Of a DNA stretch of 64,000 nucleotides, positions 51,361-61,153 are shown piece after piece (position 1 is the first letter of the stretch; every line of letters begins with the position of its first letter). Origin of the DNA: Sporothrix humicola (taxonomy: Eukaryota > Ascomycota > Sordariomycetes > Ophiostomatales > Ophiostomataceae); assembly GCA_021396245.1 (NCBI GenBank), contig WNYE01000003.1, forward strand, positions 620,001 through 684,000, given 5' to 3'. Position numbers and translations under genes: made by a program. The notes below the pieces were generated by a model. That model did not search any database. It saw only the letters and a program-made list of their open reading frames with translations, and was not told the origin of the DNA.

Positions 51361-52166
51361 CTGTGTAATTTGTCGCACCAGTCCTAACTACAAGTCGATG
51401 GATTCCAAAGGTAGAGAGCGCCGAAAGGACACAACCCGGAGCTGCGGTCGCGCAGCTTGGAGCGGTGGAAGGCGCTCGAGCGATCGCAGCATTCGTAGGC
51501 GGGACCAGCTCCGTGGAAGGCCGGCTCTTGGATGGCCCAGACACGAGGGGCGAGCATGATGTCGAGGTGCTGGAGACGAGCTGAACTCTGAAGGTCGATG
51601 GGAGCTGTGAGTAACTGTGTGGCGGTGGCGGCTACAATAAAGAGACTTAACGTTGGGCATAGTCTTTCGTCTTGTAGTCTTTTTACGCGGCACGCCAGTG
51701 GACAACAGCAGACGCTCGCGGATCGTGTGCTCGGCCTGTGCTGCACGCGGCCCACGTTAGACAGCGTGCGGTAGGCCGCAATAGACAACGAGAGGCCACA
51801 AGTCCTCCCAACAGTCCGAACAGCTAGCGGTGGTAAGCACACCCTGGAAGAGCGACGACTAGGCTCAAGTATAGGTTCTACGACCGTTGGCGGTCCTTGG
51901 TAGTCAATTGGTCTCCACAAGCCCTACATGTAACCCGTTGTGGATGTTTAGTAGAATATGCCCGAGTATTGTTTCCTAAAATAAAAAAAATAAAAAATTG
52001 TCCATGATACAATACATCTTCTGCAAATATAGGCATGTTAAAGCGGCCACTGTTTATTTTTATTGCTTGATTTTAAAAGGCGTGTACACACTAATGTCGC
52101 ATTGCTTGACAGCACTAATCTTCAAACAAATATCCATGGGTCATTTCACTCTATCCATGGGTCATT
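51361..52166. other. Convergent intergenic region, arrestin-like and MFS 3' ends
   Basis: About 800 bases. A minus-strand frame at 51384-51920 is open but resembles no family I know. A/T-rich from 51940 to 52130. The 21-bp tandem repeat at its right edge covers the MFS stop codon. Confidence 0.4.
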
Positions 52167-52173
52167 TCACTCC
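52132..52173 (+). repeat. Tandem repeat, 21-bp unit ATCCATGGGTCATTTCACTC, two copies
   Basis: Copies at 52132-52152 and 52153-52173, almost identical. On the minus strand the second copy contains the last codons and TGA stop (52169-52167) of the MFS transporter, so one copy lies in the coding end and the other just beyond it. Recent slippage or microhomology duplication at the gene end is likely. Confidence 0.85.
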
Positions 52174-53798
52174 TCAGCGTGGACGCCCCCGACCGTCTTG
52201 TGGATATCCTCCTGGTAGGCGGCGACGACCGTCTTTTTGAAGTCGCGCGCCTTGACCTTGCGCAGGAACAGAATGTCGAGCTCCTCATAGGTGCGGTACT
52301 TTGTCTCGGGCAGGCGGTAATAGACGTAGACGAGGCACAAAGAGCCGAGGAAGACGAAGATGAAGGCGGCCTGGCCCTTGAGGTCGGCGGCCTCGGGGTT
52401 GATGAGGTAGGGCATGACGACGCCAAAGATGATATTAAGAAGATTCCAGGAGTTGCGGGCAATGGCAATCGTCTTTGCTCGCAGGCGGGTGGACCCGACT
52501 TCACTGACGATACTGAACGCCACCGACCCGACGGTCATGCTCGTCATGAGCGGCCAGAACATGAGCAGGATGGACTGGGCCCAGGCGCCGCCGTTGTTGT
52601 GGGCGGAGGCGGCGCCGCCAATGGCGACCAGCAAGACGACGTTGAACGAGATGCCAACCATGTAGATGGTGCGGCGGCACAGGTAGGTGAGCATCAGCCA
52701 GGAAAGGGCGGTGCCCAGCAGGGCGATCAGGCGGTCGCCGACCGTGAGGTCGAACGCGTAGACGGTCGACAGCCCGGCCTGCTCGAAAAAGTACGTGTCG
52801 TACCCGTTGAGGGGCAGCCCAAAGAAGACTTGGATGCACCAGGCCATGCATGCGATTTCGGTCCTCCTGAGATTGACGCCCTTGAAGCAGTCCAGATACG
52901 ACGTGCCCTCCTCATAGGCCTGCTCCAGCTGGTTGGTGTGGACCATCATGGCGACGGTCTGGCGGGTGTCGACCGAGTGCGTCGTGGACTTTTTGCTGAT
53001 GAGTCGCTTCACGGAAGCTTCGGCCTCGTCGAGCCTCCCCTGTCTCACCAGCCACCACGGCGACTCGGGCGCCAAGTAGGCCCCCAAGCACAGCGGGATC
53101 GGCCACACCCACTGCACGGCAAACGGGATCTTGTAGGCCCAGGGGTTTGTGTCGGGCAGAGACGCGACGCCTCGCAGCACGAGCGCGGCAATAAACTGCC
53201 CCAGGATCCAGGTGATGTTGATGTACGACGTCAGGTAGGCCCGCAGCGGCAGCGGGCAGACTTCCGAGGCGTACGTGGCGCCCGTGATCGAGAACTGGCC
53301 CCAGACGATGCCGCACAGGATCTCGCCCGCCACAAGGACGCCGACCGACGGAGCAAAGAACGGGATAAAAATGAGGCCGGTAATCAGAAAGTAACAGCTG
53401 ATCAGAATCTTGCGGTGGCCGAGGTAGTCGGTCAGCCAGCCATTGAGTAAAACGCCAAGGAAGATGCCGATGCTGCTGGCATTGCCAATGGCCGACTGCC
53501 ACGACGGGGAGATGACATAGGCGCCGCCGTCCGGCCCGGGATGGCCAAACTGGTTGCGAAACGCCGGCAGACCCAGGAGGCTCGACAGAAAGCCGGTGTC
53601 GTAGCCGTCCATGGTGGTGGCCGTCGAGATGATGACGGACCACATGACGGCGCGCGGGTACGCCTTGATGCCGTCCATCAGCGACATCTTGTGCTCGGCG
53701 TCGGCGGCCGCGCGGGCATCGCTGGCGAGGGCATTTTCTGGGGTAGACTCGACCCAGGCCTGGTGGGCGTCCATCTTGGGAGGATGTTCGGGGTCCAT
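52167..53798 (-). CDS. MFS sugar-porter family transporter
   Basis: Single exon, 543 residues, 12 predicted TM helices. Sugar-porter marks: TMDGYDTGFLSSLLG in TM1, NGWLTDYLGHRKILI (G-x4-D-x2-G-R/H loop), PESPWWLVRQGRLDEAEASV after TM6, and PETKYRTYEELDILF after TM12. The overall pattern is that of fungal alpha-glucoside/maltose permease-like proteins rather than glucose transporters. Acts at the plasma membrane as a proton symporter. It is divergent, across 932 bases, from a cytosolic sulfatase, and both lie beside a Zn2Cys6 regulator. The likely job is uptake of the substrate of the sulfatase, for example a sulfated sugar or glycoside; this is inference from position. The stop codon lies inside a 21-bp tandem repeat. 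Confidence 0.88.
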   Translation of the reverse strand: MDPEHPPKMDAHQAWVESTPENALASDARAAADAEHKMSLMDGIKAYPRAVMWSVIISTATTMDGYDTGFLSSLLGLPAFRNQFGHPGPDGGAYVISPSWQSAIGNASSIGIFLGVLLNGWLTDYLGHRKILISCYFLITGLIFIPFFAPSVGVLVAGEILCGIVWGQFSITGATYASEVCPLPLRAYLTSYINITWILGQFIAALVLRGVASLPDTNPWAYKIPFAVQWVWPIPLCLGAYLAPESPWWLVRQGRLDEAEASVKRLISKKSTTHSVDTRQTVAMMVHTNQLEQAYEEGTSYLDCFKGVNLRRTEIACMAWCIQVFFGLPLNGYDTYFFEQAGLSTVYAFDLTVGDRLIALLGTALSWLMLTYLCRRTIYMVGISFNVVLLVAIGGAASAHNNGGAWAQSILLMFWPLMTSMTVGSVAFSIVSEVGSTRLRAKTIAIARNSWNLLNIIFGVVMPYLINPEAADLKGQAAFIFVFLGSLCLVYVYYRLPETKYRTYEELDILFLRKVKARDFKKTVVAAYQEDIHKTVGGVHAEE

Positions 53799-54730
53799 TG
53801 TGGAGAAAGAGTGTAATCAAAAAGGGAGAGGAGATGTGATGTTGTCAGTCTGTCGTCTGTCGTCGTCTGTGTCTGAGGATCGTCGGCCATGCGGCCTTCA
53901 TATACTCGTGTGTCGACTGTGCTGTGGTGTGTTCTGTTGTCCGCCGACGTTGACTCTCTCCTCTTCTTGCTAAGCGTCGTTTCCTCGTCGATGGCGACAA
54001 TTTCGAGTCAAATGATGAATCCAGGTGAACCCCGGATATTGATCAAGATGGCCCCAGGCATTGTCCAGAAACGAGAGACATCTTCCCCAGATTGTTTCTC
54101 TCCGAGGATCCACCCAACGTTTTGCTGTCGCCTCGTCTCCAATCCGGTGGAACGACGCTTAAGTCTGACGGCACTAGACTGAAAGGGTGGTCAAGAACAG
54201 GAAAAAATTCAAGGAAGACGCTGGGAAACAATGCAACCCCCGCTGTGAAAAGCTGTTAGTGTTCTTAGCGCTGTCGTGGCGGATCTCGCTCCGCCAGTAC
54301 TACTCATACTGACGGAGACGGACCAATCGTGTAATAGAGAACAACCTCGTAGTCGGGAGTCGCTCCGACGTGGCGGGCTTTGTGACTGTTGATGTCCGCC
54401 TCCTCTCTTTCTTTTCGACCTCGCCAACATCCGACAAGAGTCGACTGACGACTGACGTGATATTATCATTTTATTCCTCTTGTTTGTTCTCCTCTTTTCT
54501 TTCCCCGTCTCCTCCTTCCCCTCAATGGACCCTCGTGTTCTCCAACTGATGCTCTCTCCAGTAACCCAGCCCCTGCCATTCGTCATGATGATCCCCGAGG
54601 TCGGATGGTCGTAGATGCTGACACTCTTTGCTGTCCCGCTGCGTATATATTATGTTTTTGAATTCAAGTGTTCAGTCTTCTTTGGACAACCACACTTTCC
54701 AACAGTTCTCTCAACATCAACACCACCATC
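53799..54730. promoter_or_regulatory. Divergent promoter region, MFS transporter and sulfatase
   Basis: 932 bases. A strong TATA box (TATATAT, 54644-54650) stands about 85 bases before the sulfatase ATG. Pyrimidine-rich sequence follows at 54480-54530. CGG triplets suited to Zn2Cys6 binding exist but no well-spaced pair could be singled out. The shared region suggests joint control of the two genes. Confidence 0.5.
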
Positions 54731-56185
54731 ATGAAGAACATCCTCTTGATCATCGCCGACGACCTCGGCCGCAACCTCGGCGTCTGCGGCGAGTCGTGTG
54801 TCCGCACGCCCAACCTCGACAAGCTGGCCGCCGAGGGCACCTACTTTGACATGGCGTTTGCGTCGACTGCATCCTGCAGCGGCAGCCGCTCGGTGATCCA
54901 GACGGGGCTGCACACGCACGAGAATGGCCAACTCGGACTCCTCAGAGGCTTCAACGGGCTGCACTACTTTACCACGTTTGACCATGTCGAGTCGTCTCCA
55001 AAGATCTTCAACGACCTTGGCTACCACACGGGCATCGTCAACAAGGTCCATGTCGGCCCCGACGAGGTGTACCCGTGGGCGTGGCGGGAAGAGAGCGCGA
55101 CACGCGATGTGGCGTGGACGGCAGAGCGGGCGGGAGCGTTCTTTGCAGAGTCCAAGGCCCAAAAGAAGCCCTTTTTTCTGACGGTCGGCTACATTGACCC
55201 GCACCGGGACCACACGCGCGGCGGCTTTGGCAACTTTAAAGAGTACAAGGACGTCGACCACCTGGCGTTTGATCCGGCGACGGTCAACGTCCCTGCTTTT
55301 CTGAGCGACGTCCCCGAAGTCCGCCAGGAGCTGGCCGAGTACTACAGCGCCGTCTGGCGGATGGACCAGGGCGTGGCCATGCTGTTGGCCGAGCTCAAAA
55401 AGGCGGGCTATGAAGACGACACCCTCGTGCTCTTCACGAGCGACAACGGCCCGCCATTTGTCAACTCAAAGAGCACGCTGTACGACGCCGGCGTGCATCT
55501 GCCCATGATTGTCCGCGTTCCGGGGGGTACTACTGGAGTTGTCAACCCCAACATGGTGTCCTTCGTGGACATTCTGCCGACCTTTTTGGACTGGGCGGGA
55601 CACGGCACCCTCAACAAAGGGGACAAGCGGCAGGGCCGTTCGTTCCTCCCCATCGTCGGCGAGTCGTCTGCCCTCCCCGGCTGGGACCACGTCTTTGGCT
55701 CGCACACATTCCACGAGCTGACGGCGTACTATCCCACCCGCTACCTCCGCACGCGCCGCTACAAGTACCACCGCAACGTCGCCTGGCAGCTCGACTTCCC
55801 CTTTCCGGGCGACCTGTATGGGGCGCTGTCGTGGGAGGGCATGCGCAATTCTGACGAAGCCAAGATTGGCCAGCGCACGATTGCAAACTATGTGCGGCGC
55901 GGGCCAGAAGAGCTGTTTGACTTGGAGAACGATCCCGACGAGGTCAACAACCTGGCCAAGGATCCGGCCCATCAGGAAATCTTGTTGGACTGTCGGAAGA
56001 GGCTGGAAGAATGGCAGCTCGCCACAGAGGACCCCTGGTACTTTAGAGATGGCATCTCGACGCGCGTCATTTACAATCACATTGACGCAGGCATGAAGAT
56101 GCCCGACCGCTGGGACTTTGACGTCGACAACCCGGGGACCAGAGATGGGATCACAGGCACGCCCTACCCAAAGGATAGACGGTAA
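54731..56185 (+). CDS. Sulfatase (arylsulfatase/N-sulfoglucosamine sulfohydrolase-like), cytosolic
   Basis: Single exon, 484 residues from ATG 54731; the frame extends to 54668 only through GTG. No signal peptide. Metal-binding Asp10/Asp11 in IIADDLGRN, the formylglycine site at Cys49 in ASCSGSRSV (CxGxR where CxPxR or CxAxR is more common), TGLHTHENGQ, and SDNGPPFVNSK with the second metal-site Asp-Asn. The segment NGQLGLLRGFNGLHYF resembles heparan-N-sulfatase-type proteins. It hydrolyses sulfate esters or sulfamates after Cys49 is converted to formylglycine, or acts by another route if that enzyme is absent. With the divergent transporter and nearby regulator it probably scavenges sulfate or carbon from a sulfated organic compound; the compound is unknown. 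Confidence 0.88.
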   Translation: MKNILLIIADDLGRNLGVCGESCVRTPNLDKLAAEGTYFDMAFASTASCSGSRSVIQTGLHTHENGQLGLLRGFNGLHYFTTFDHVESSPKIFNDLGYHTGIVNKVHVGPDEVYPWAWREESATRDVAWTAERAGAFFAESKAQKKPFFLTVGYIDPHRDHTRGGFGNFKEYKDVDHLAFDPATVNVPAFLSDVPEVRQELAEYYSAVWRMDQGVAMLLAELKKAGYEDDTLVLFTSDNGPPFVNSKSTLYDAGVHLPMIVRVPGGTTGVVNPNMVSFVDILPTFLDWAGHGTLNKGDKRQGRSFLPIVGESSALPGWDHVFGSHTFHELTAYYPTRYLRTRRYKYHRNVAWQLDFPFPGDLYGALSWEGMRNSDEAKIGQRTIANYVRRGPEELFDLENDPDEVNNLAKDPAHQEILLDCRKRLEEWQLATEDPWYFRDGISTRVIYNHIDAGMKMPDRWDFDVDNPGTRDGITGTPYPKDRR

Positions 56186-56289
56186 GGGCGAGGGTGTGTA
56201 CTGGTCAAGAAACGTAGAGTAGAATTCAAATAAAATGAAAGAAGATTAAAATCAACTGGTATCATTAACTGTAGTACTGTAAATTGGGG

Positions 56290-58437
56290 TTATTCACTCC
56301 ACATCCATAGTCTCTCGGTGTCGCCTGCCCACTGGTCCGACTGTGGTGAAGTAGTCATTGAATGGGTGGCCACTAGCGAAAATGGCGAAAACGGAGAGAA
56401 GGGTGTGCTCGCTGAACCAGGCGACCCGTGTGCCCTCCCTGGCCGATCTGGTGCATGCACGTCCGGCAGTGTCCGTCGCATCCGCGCAAATGTCGACAAC
56501 TGGTTCATCCGGAAGTCGGGGGCAATATGGTGGCCGTTGGCGTGGTGGACGGGCACGCCAGTTTCGGACAGTCGAGCCGAGGGCGAGTGGGCAGTCTTCT
56601 GTTTTGCTTCGCTGACGAGCCGCTCCGCCACAGCGGCAATCATGCCGACCGACGCGGGGTGGTAGCGCGCCATGGTCTGTAGGAATTGTAGGTCGATGTC
56701 GACTAGGGCGAGTACCGTTTGTAGTTGGGCCTGTCTTTCGTCGGAAGAGACAAAGTTGGTGAGGTACAGCCACTTGATGATGATGGCGTTGTAGGCGGAC
56801 GGCGCGACCGCCGGGTCTGTCATTGAGTGCGGCAGATGCTGTTCCTGCAGGGACACCTCGAAGATGGCGCTCATGGCACATGCGTGTCCGAACCAGCCCT
56901 TGCGGCTCTCCTCCAGAAAGTCGGGGCTTGCTTTAATTGAAAGACCCGTCTGCACCCTTGCCGGGAAGAGCATGCTGGGGATCGTGCACCGGTACAGCAG
57001 ACAGTTCACCTGGTGGTACATAATGTGCAGCGACACCAGGGCGGCCAGCTTGCTCTCATCTTTGCGCACGGCAATCACGTCTGCATTGAACTGCAGCTCG
57101 GGCGTCAGAGACTCCTTCCACTGGTCCAGGTCGGCAATCAGCGCCACCAGCCGCCACGGATCGTTTTGGTCTCTGTCCTCGCTTCGCTCGTTTGTTTCCT
57201 CGCTGTCGCTCGTGTCGGCTCGTAGTGTGTTTGTCGTGTCGCTGTTGATGTACTGCAAGACATGGTCCCGGATCAAGTACAGCCTCACGAGAAAGGCGTC
57301 GATCCCCTGGTTCCGAATGTCCTCTCTTGGGTCCTCGCTGCGCTCGTTCTGGGCCTCGCCTCGCTTGTGATGCTGTCGCCTTCCACCACCGCGGCCGCCC
57401 CAATGTGTATCCACCATCGCTGTCTTCACCGCCACCTTGTACACAAACTGGCGGTCGTCGCAGGGCAGCTGGATCCGCAGACTCGACGTCTCCAGAACCT
57501 GCAGGTCCCGCAAGCCGCACGACAGCATCGTGTCCAGAATGTAGCAGGCCCACATGAGGCGTCTCCTTGACTCCCTCTCGACGGCCGTCATCGTTGTGGT
57601 CGTCTGGAGCACGTCGTGGTCGTACTCGAGGTTGAGGCTCAGCGCCTGCGTCAGCCGCGACGCCATCCCCGACAGCAGGAAACACTGCCGCGGCTCGCCC
57701 ACGCGCGCGGCGTGCTCATACAGCAGGACAAGACACATGATGCGGTGGACGCTGATGTCGTCAATGTCTGTAAAAACTTGCGTCTGGGCCTGCCTTGCCC
57801 ACTGGCAGCCGACGTCCCACAGCCCGCGGTCCTGCATCGCCACCGTCTTTGTCGCGAGGGCACAGACCGACAGGAGGAGGGGGTCGTCGGGTGTTCTTGT
57901 GCCAGAGTCGACTTCCTGCAAAAACGTGTGCCGGTGAAGAAAGCCAAGGCACCGCAGCGGGGCGACTTCGTTGAAGAAAGCGATGCACAACTCGCGCACG
58001 AGACGCGGGTCAGACAGTAGGCCCGGCGCCGGCGATGCAGCCTGTGGCACAGACTCCTCCTCGCTATAAATGCAGCCCAAGCTCTTGTCGACACAGCGCC
58101 GGCACGACGGCCGCTCCCCGCCGCACCGCTTCTTGGTCCGCCGGCACACCGTGCACGACCGTTTTGTGCGTTTTCGTAAAAGGCCGGCCTGCGTCAGGTC
58201 GTCGTCCGCCGTCCTTGAATGCAGTGCCAGCTGCACACGGGCATCTTGGTGAAGACTGGCATTGCTGTGGTCAGGTCGCACGCAGTCGAGGCGGGCTCTC
58301 GCACAGTTGCGACAAGACGTTGAGGGAGAAGAAGACGACTCGTCGCACTTGATCTTGCGCGCCCGGCACGTCATGCAGCCGGTGCGTGTGCGCCGGCGGG
58401 GTGGTGGTGTGTTTCTGGAAGATCTTGTTGAATCCAT
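56290..58437 (-). CDS. Fungal transcription factor with two tandem Zn2Cys6 clusters
   Basis: Single exon, 715 residues from ATG 58437; the frame runs further up to 58590 but those residues lie in leader. Two binuclear zinc clusters follow each other: C21, C24, C31, C42, C45, C52 (spacing 2-6-10-2-6) and C95, C98, C105, C112, C115, C122 (2-6-6-2-6), each with the usual basic residues (CRARKIKC, CRRTKKRC). Then comes a fungal-specific regulatory domain of the PF04082 type (about 180-560; ESRRRLMWACYILDTMLS is the typical signature), with a low-complexity charged insert near 350-390. Single clusters are normal; two in one protein is unusual. It lies convergent to the sulfatase (104 bases between stops), so it is the likely regulator of the transporter and sulfatase. 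Confidence 0.88.
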   Translation of the reverse strand: MDSTRSSRNTPPPRRRTRTGCMTCRARKIKCDESSSSPSTSCRNCARARLDCVRPDHSNASLHQDARVQLALHSRTADDDLTQAGLLRKRTKRSCTVCRRTKKRCGGERPSCRRCVDKSLGCIYSEEESVPQAASPAPGLLSDPRLVRELCIAFFNEVAPLRCLGFLHRHTFLQEVDSGTRTPDDPLLLSVCALATKTVAMQDRGLWDVGCQWARQAQTQVFTDIDDISVHRIMCLVLLYEHAARVGEPRQCFLLSGMASRLTQALSLNLEYDHDVLQTTTTMTAVERESRRRLMWACYILDTMLSCGLRDLQVLETSSLRIQLPCDDRQFVYKVAVKTAMVDTHWGGRGGGRRQHHKRGEAQNERSEDPREDIRNQGIDAFLVRLYLIRDHVLQYINSDTTNTLRADTSDSEETNERSEDRDQNDPWRLVALIADLDQWKESLTPELQFNADVIAVRKDESKLAALVSLHIMYHQVNCLLYRCTIPSMLFPARVQTGLSIKASPDFLEESRKGWFGHACAMSAIFEVSLQEQHLPHSMTDPAVAPSAYNAIIIKWLYLTNFVSSDERQAQLQTVLALVDIDLQFLQTMARYHPASVGMIAAVAERLVSEAKQKTAHSPSARLSETGVPVHHANGHHIAPDFRMNQLSTFARMRRTLPDVHAPDRPGRAHGSPGSASTPFSPFSPFSLVATHSMTTSPQSDQWAGDTERLWMWSE

Positions 58438-58772
58438 GAGGAGATATTCATTCTGTTTCGTTGTGTATTTTTGTGTTTTGTATTTTTGTTGTTTTGCTGA
58501 GGAAAGCGCAGAGCAGATTCGGAAGGAGCAAGTGAAGTGCGGAGTTGGTGATGAAATGACATCACGTGGTGCCAGTGTAATTAGCTTCACTCACAACCAC
58601 CACCGTTTTAAACGTCTTTTCCTTCACTCTCGGCAAGCTTTAAAAGTTGATTATTTTAAAAGTTTTTTTTTTTAAAAAAAAGTATGAATTGGTATTCAAT
58701 TAAAGTACAGGAAGTAAGTAGAAAAGAGAATGATAAAAAGAAAAAGAGGCTTTAAAAAACAATAGGCGCCGG
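58438..58772. promoter_or_regulatory. Interval between the Zn2Cys6 gene start and the ankyrin gene end
   Basis: About 335 bases. It holds the leader and promoter of the regulator on the minus strand and the 3' UTR of the ankyrin gene. T then A runs at 58661-58682 may form a weak stem. Confidence 0.4.
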
Positions 58773-59765
58773 CTACTGCGTCTCCAGATCTGGATCTCTC
58801 AACAGATCCAACACCATTCTATGATTTTCCGGCCCTTCTTCTGCAGCTTCCTCCACCCAGTCCAACACCGTTCTGCCCTTTGAGCTCAAGATCTTTGGAT
58901 CTGCACCTTTTTCTAAAAGAAAGAAAATAACAGAAATATGACTGTCGCCGTAAGCAGCAGCTTTGTGTAGTGCCGTTTCGAGGTCCACTGAAGAGTACAG
59001 CTCCTGCGATGGCAGGTCGTTCTCATACATGATGCTGTCGACAGACGCGCCTCGATCCAAAAGAATGCCCAGCACTTGGATCATGTCGTCAATGTCTAAC
59101 TGCCCGTCTGCGCCTGCTCGTACTCGTCGGTCCACGGCATGGTGCAACAGCTGCCCACGGGAGACATCGCCGCCGTGCTTGTCCAGCAGTTCTGTCACAA
59201 ATTCGGGAGACGAGCACTCCACGGCCATGGACATTGCAGTCTTGTCGAGGCGCGGCGGCCGAATGTTGAGACTCGCGCCGTGCTGGAGCAGCCACAAGGC
59301 CATGTCGTGGTCTTCCAAGGCCACGGCATCGGCCAGAACTGTGATGCCCGCATCACCTCTCGTCTCGTTCAAGTCCCAGCCGTGGGCCAGAAGAACAAGG
59401 AACACACTTTTTGACTGGTGGCGGACAGCCTCGCGTGCAAGGTCGCCAATGCTAATATCGATGAGACTCTGAAATTTGTAGCCAAGAAGCTCAGCGACAA
59501 TGGTGGGGCGGTCATTCTGGATGGCCAGAGTCAAAGCTGGTTTCAACTCGTTGATGTGGTATGACGCACCATTGCCCTGGATTTGGGTGGCTTGTTTACG
59601 ATCGGGAAAGTGTACGTCGAGCAGGGCGATGAATGCATCCGGGTCGTCGTTGGTGACTGCTGCCAGAAATTGGTCGAGAATGGTGCTGGGGAGTGAGTCT
59701 GACGTTGAAGTGGTGGTTTGATCTTGGTCTTGTATTAAATCGTCGGCATTCCCTCGTGAAGGCAT
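58773..59765 (-). CDS. Ankyrin-repeat protein (paralogue of the 36.7-37.7 kb gene)
   Basis: Single exon, 330 residues from ATG 59765 (MPSRGNADDLIQ); another in-frame ATG lies at 59813. The N-terminal helical part includes LDVHFPDRKQ, then ankyrin-like units (FLVLLAHGWDLNETRGDAG, MALWLLQHGASLNIRP, DLETALHKAAAYGDSHISVIFFLLEKGADP). The match to the 36738 protein extends across the whole length: FPDR, TxxSMAVE/GMSYAVE, GDV-x-GQLLHHA-RR, MYEND/MYADD, then the last ankyrin unit. No other domain. Function unknown; probably a protein-interaction module. The pair is a diverged duplication, inverted and 22 kb apart. Confidence 0.76.
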   Translation of the reverse strand: MPSRGNADDLIQDQDQTTTSTSDSLPSTILDQFLAAVTNDDPDAFIALLDVHFPDRKQATQIQGNGASYHINELKPALTLAIQNDRPTIVAELLGYKFQSLIDISIGDLAREAVRHQSKSVFLVLLAHGWDLNETRGDAGITVLADAVALEDHDMALWLLQHGASLNIRPPRLDKTAMSMAVECSSPEFVTELLDKHGGDVSRGQLLHHAVDRRVRAGADGQLDIDDMIQVLGILLDRGASVDSIMYENDLPSQELYSSVDLETALHKAAAYGDSHISVIFFLLEKGADPKILSSKGRTVLDWVEEAAEEGPENHRMVLDLLRDPDLETQ

Positions 59766-60243
59766 ATTGGAGTTTTTAATTATTTCAGTTGTTGTGACTT
59801 TTGTATTCAACATTTGGTGATGCAATGTCAAAAGGCAGCAGCAGCCTTGTCGCCAGAATGGACAATGGAGGGGAAAGCCAAGGCTGTCCCCGCTTGGACA
59901 TAACGCCTGGAGATGGCTGGTGAAAGGAAGGCTTAGCAGTGTATGGGTGGACAATACGAAGGTAGAGGAAAAATCAAAACAAAACAAAAAGATAATCTAT
60001 TTAACGACGCTGGAGTATTAATAAGGAGATACAAACATATTCAAATCAAGACCTTAAACTCCGTACAACGTTCTAAACGCTAAGCAAATCAACCTGAAAA
60101 CCTGACAAAAGAAAAGTGGCCAAAACAAATGAAAAATCCAGAGAGGTCCAGGAGCCCGACATGAAAAGACAGTAATAAAAACAAAGGAAATAAATACACC
60201 TAGTCTTGTGTATTCAACATTTTCTTATGTTCACCCACCCCGC
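59766..60243. other. Intergenic region between the ankyrin and RTA1 genes
   Basis: About 480 bases. Promoter of the ankyrin gene on one side and the RTA1 3' UTR on the other, both on the minus strand. A-rich near 59960-60000. No gene supported; the open frame extending the ankyrin gene upstream to 59987 has leader-like sequence. Confidence 0.4.
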
Positions 60244-61153
60244 CTATGCCATCGAGTTAACACTGCCCTGCAGGGGATAGCTGCTGCTGCCATACACGGG
60301 CATCTGCTTGGCGCCCTGGATGCCGCTCGTGTCCATGACCTTGCTCGGGTGGTAGACGCCAAACAGGATAGCGACGCCGAGCATCAGTGTCGCGTCAAAG
60401 ACGTAGATGTACGCTTCCGACGATTGGAGAGCGCCCGTCGAGCCCGTCGTGTACTCGGCCACACGGAAGATGGACCGGACCATGATGAGCGCCGACACGG
60501 CGTACAGAATGTAGAAGAAGGTGGGGCGCGAGGCGAAGCCGGCAATGCGGCGGTGGACGACAACCGTCACAAGCATAAAGACGCCGAAGAACAGAATCTG
60601 GATAATGAGACCGGCCAGAATCACATTCTCGCCGAGCTTGATGTTGTCCGCCGTCTTGGCGTTGGCCAGCATGCCGCCGCCGCCGCCCTGGACCAGGAAA
60701 CTCAATACATCGCCGGCGACAAAAATCTTGGTCAGCCACGTCGTGCGGATCGGCGAGTACTGCTCGGCGTGGAGGTAGCGGACGAGGCGGCCGAGCGTCA
60801 TGTAGATGGAGGCGGCCATGAGCGTCGGGCCAAGAAGGAGAGTGAGAGACTGCAGAATGTACGGCCCGGTCGTCCAGTCAGGCGATTGGCCTGCCGAAAT
60901 GGCACGGCCGACATAACCAAGGGCTTCGACTAGAAGGGGTTAGACGAAGCTGGCAGACAGGATGATATCCGGAGCACTTACAGATGAGACCGATAATGAA
61001 CGGCACAAAGTACCATGTGCGGTGGCGGACCATCAAAAAGACATGGCCAAGGGTGGCGACGCTAAACAAAATCAGGAAGATGACCGCCGCCGCTTTGCTC
61101 GGGTCGTAGTTGTACAGCACAAACTTGTGCACGGCCTCGGTGCTGTTGGTCAT
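60244..61153 (-). CDS. RTA1-family seven-TM membrane protein
   Basis: Exons 61153-60982 and 60929-60244, intron GTAAGT (60981) to TAG; 285 residues. Seven predicted TM helices. RTA1 marks: YDPSKAAAVIFLILF at TM1, HRTWYFVPFIIG, the conserved FEALGYVGR rebuilt across the splice, YILQSLTLLLGPTLMAASIYM, DVLSFLVQGGGGGM, and FRVAEY...EAYIYVFD. RTA1/RTM1/RSB1 proteins of yeast confer resistance to 7-aminocholesterol or move long-chain bases across the plasma membrane; a lipid-related or resistance role is inferred, substrate unknown. Normal length for the family. Confidence 0.88.

Noticed and set aside
51384..51920. 178-codon minus-strand frame after the arrestin-like gene
   Set aside because: Overlaps two 3' regions, Arg/Ser/Leu-rich, no recognisable domain.
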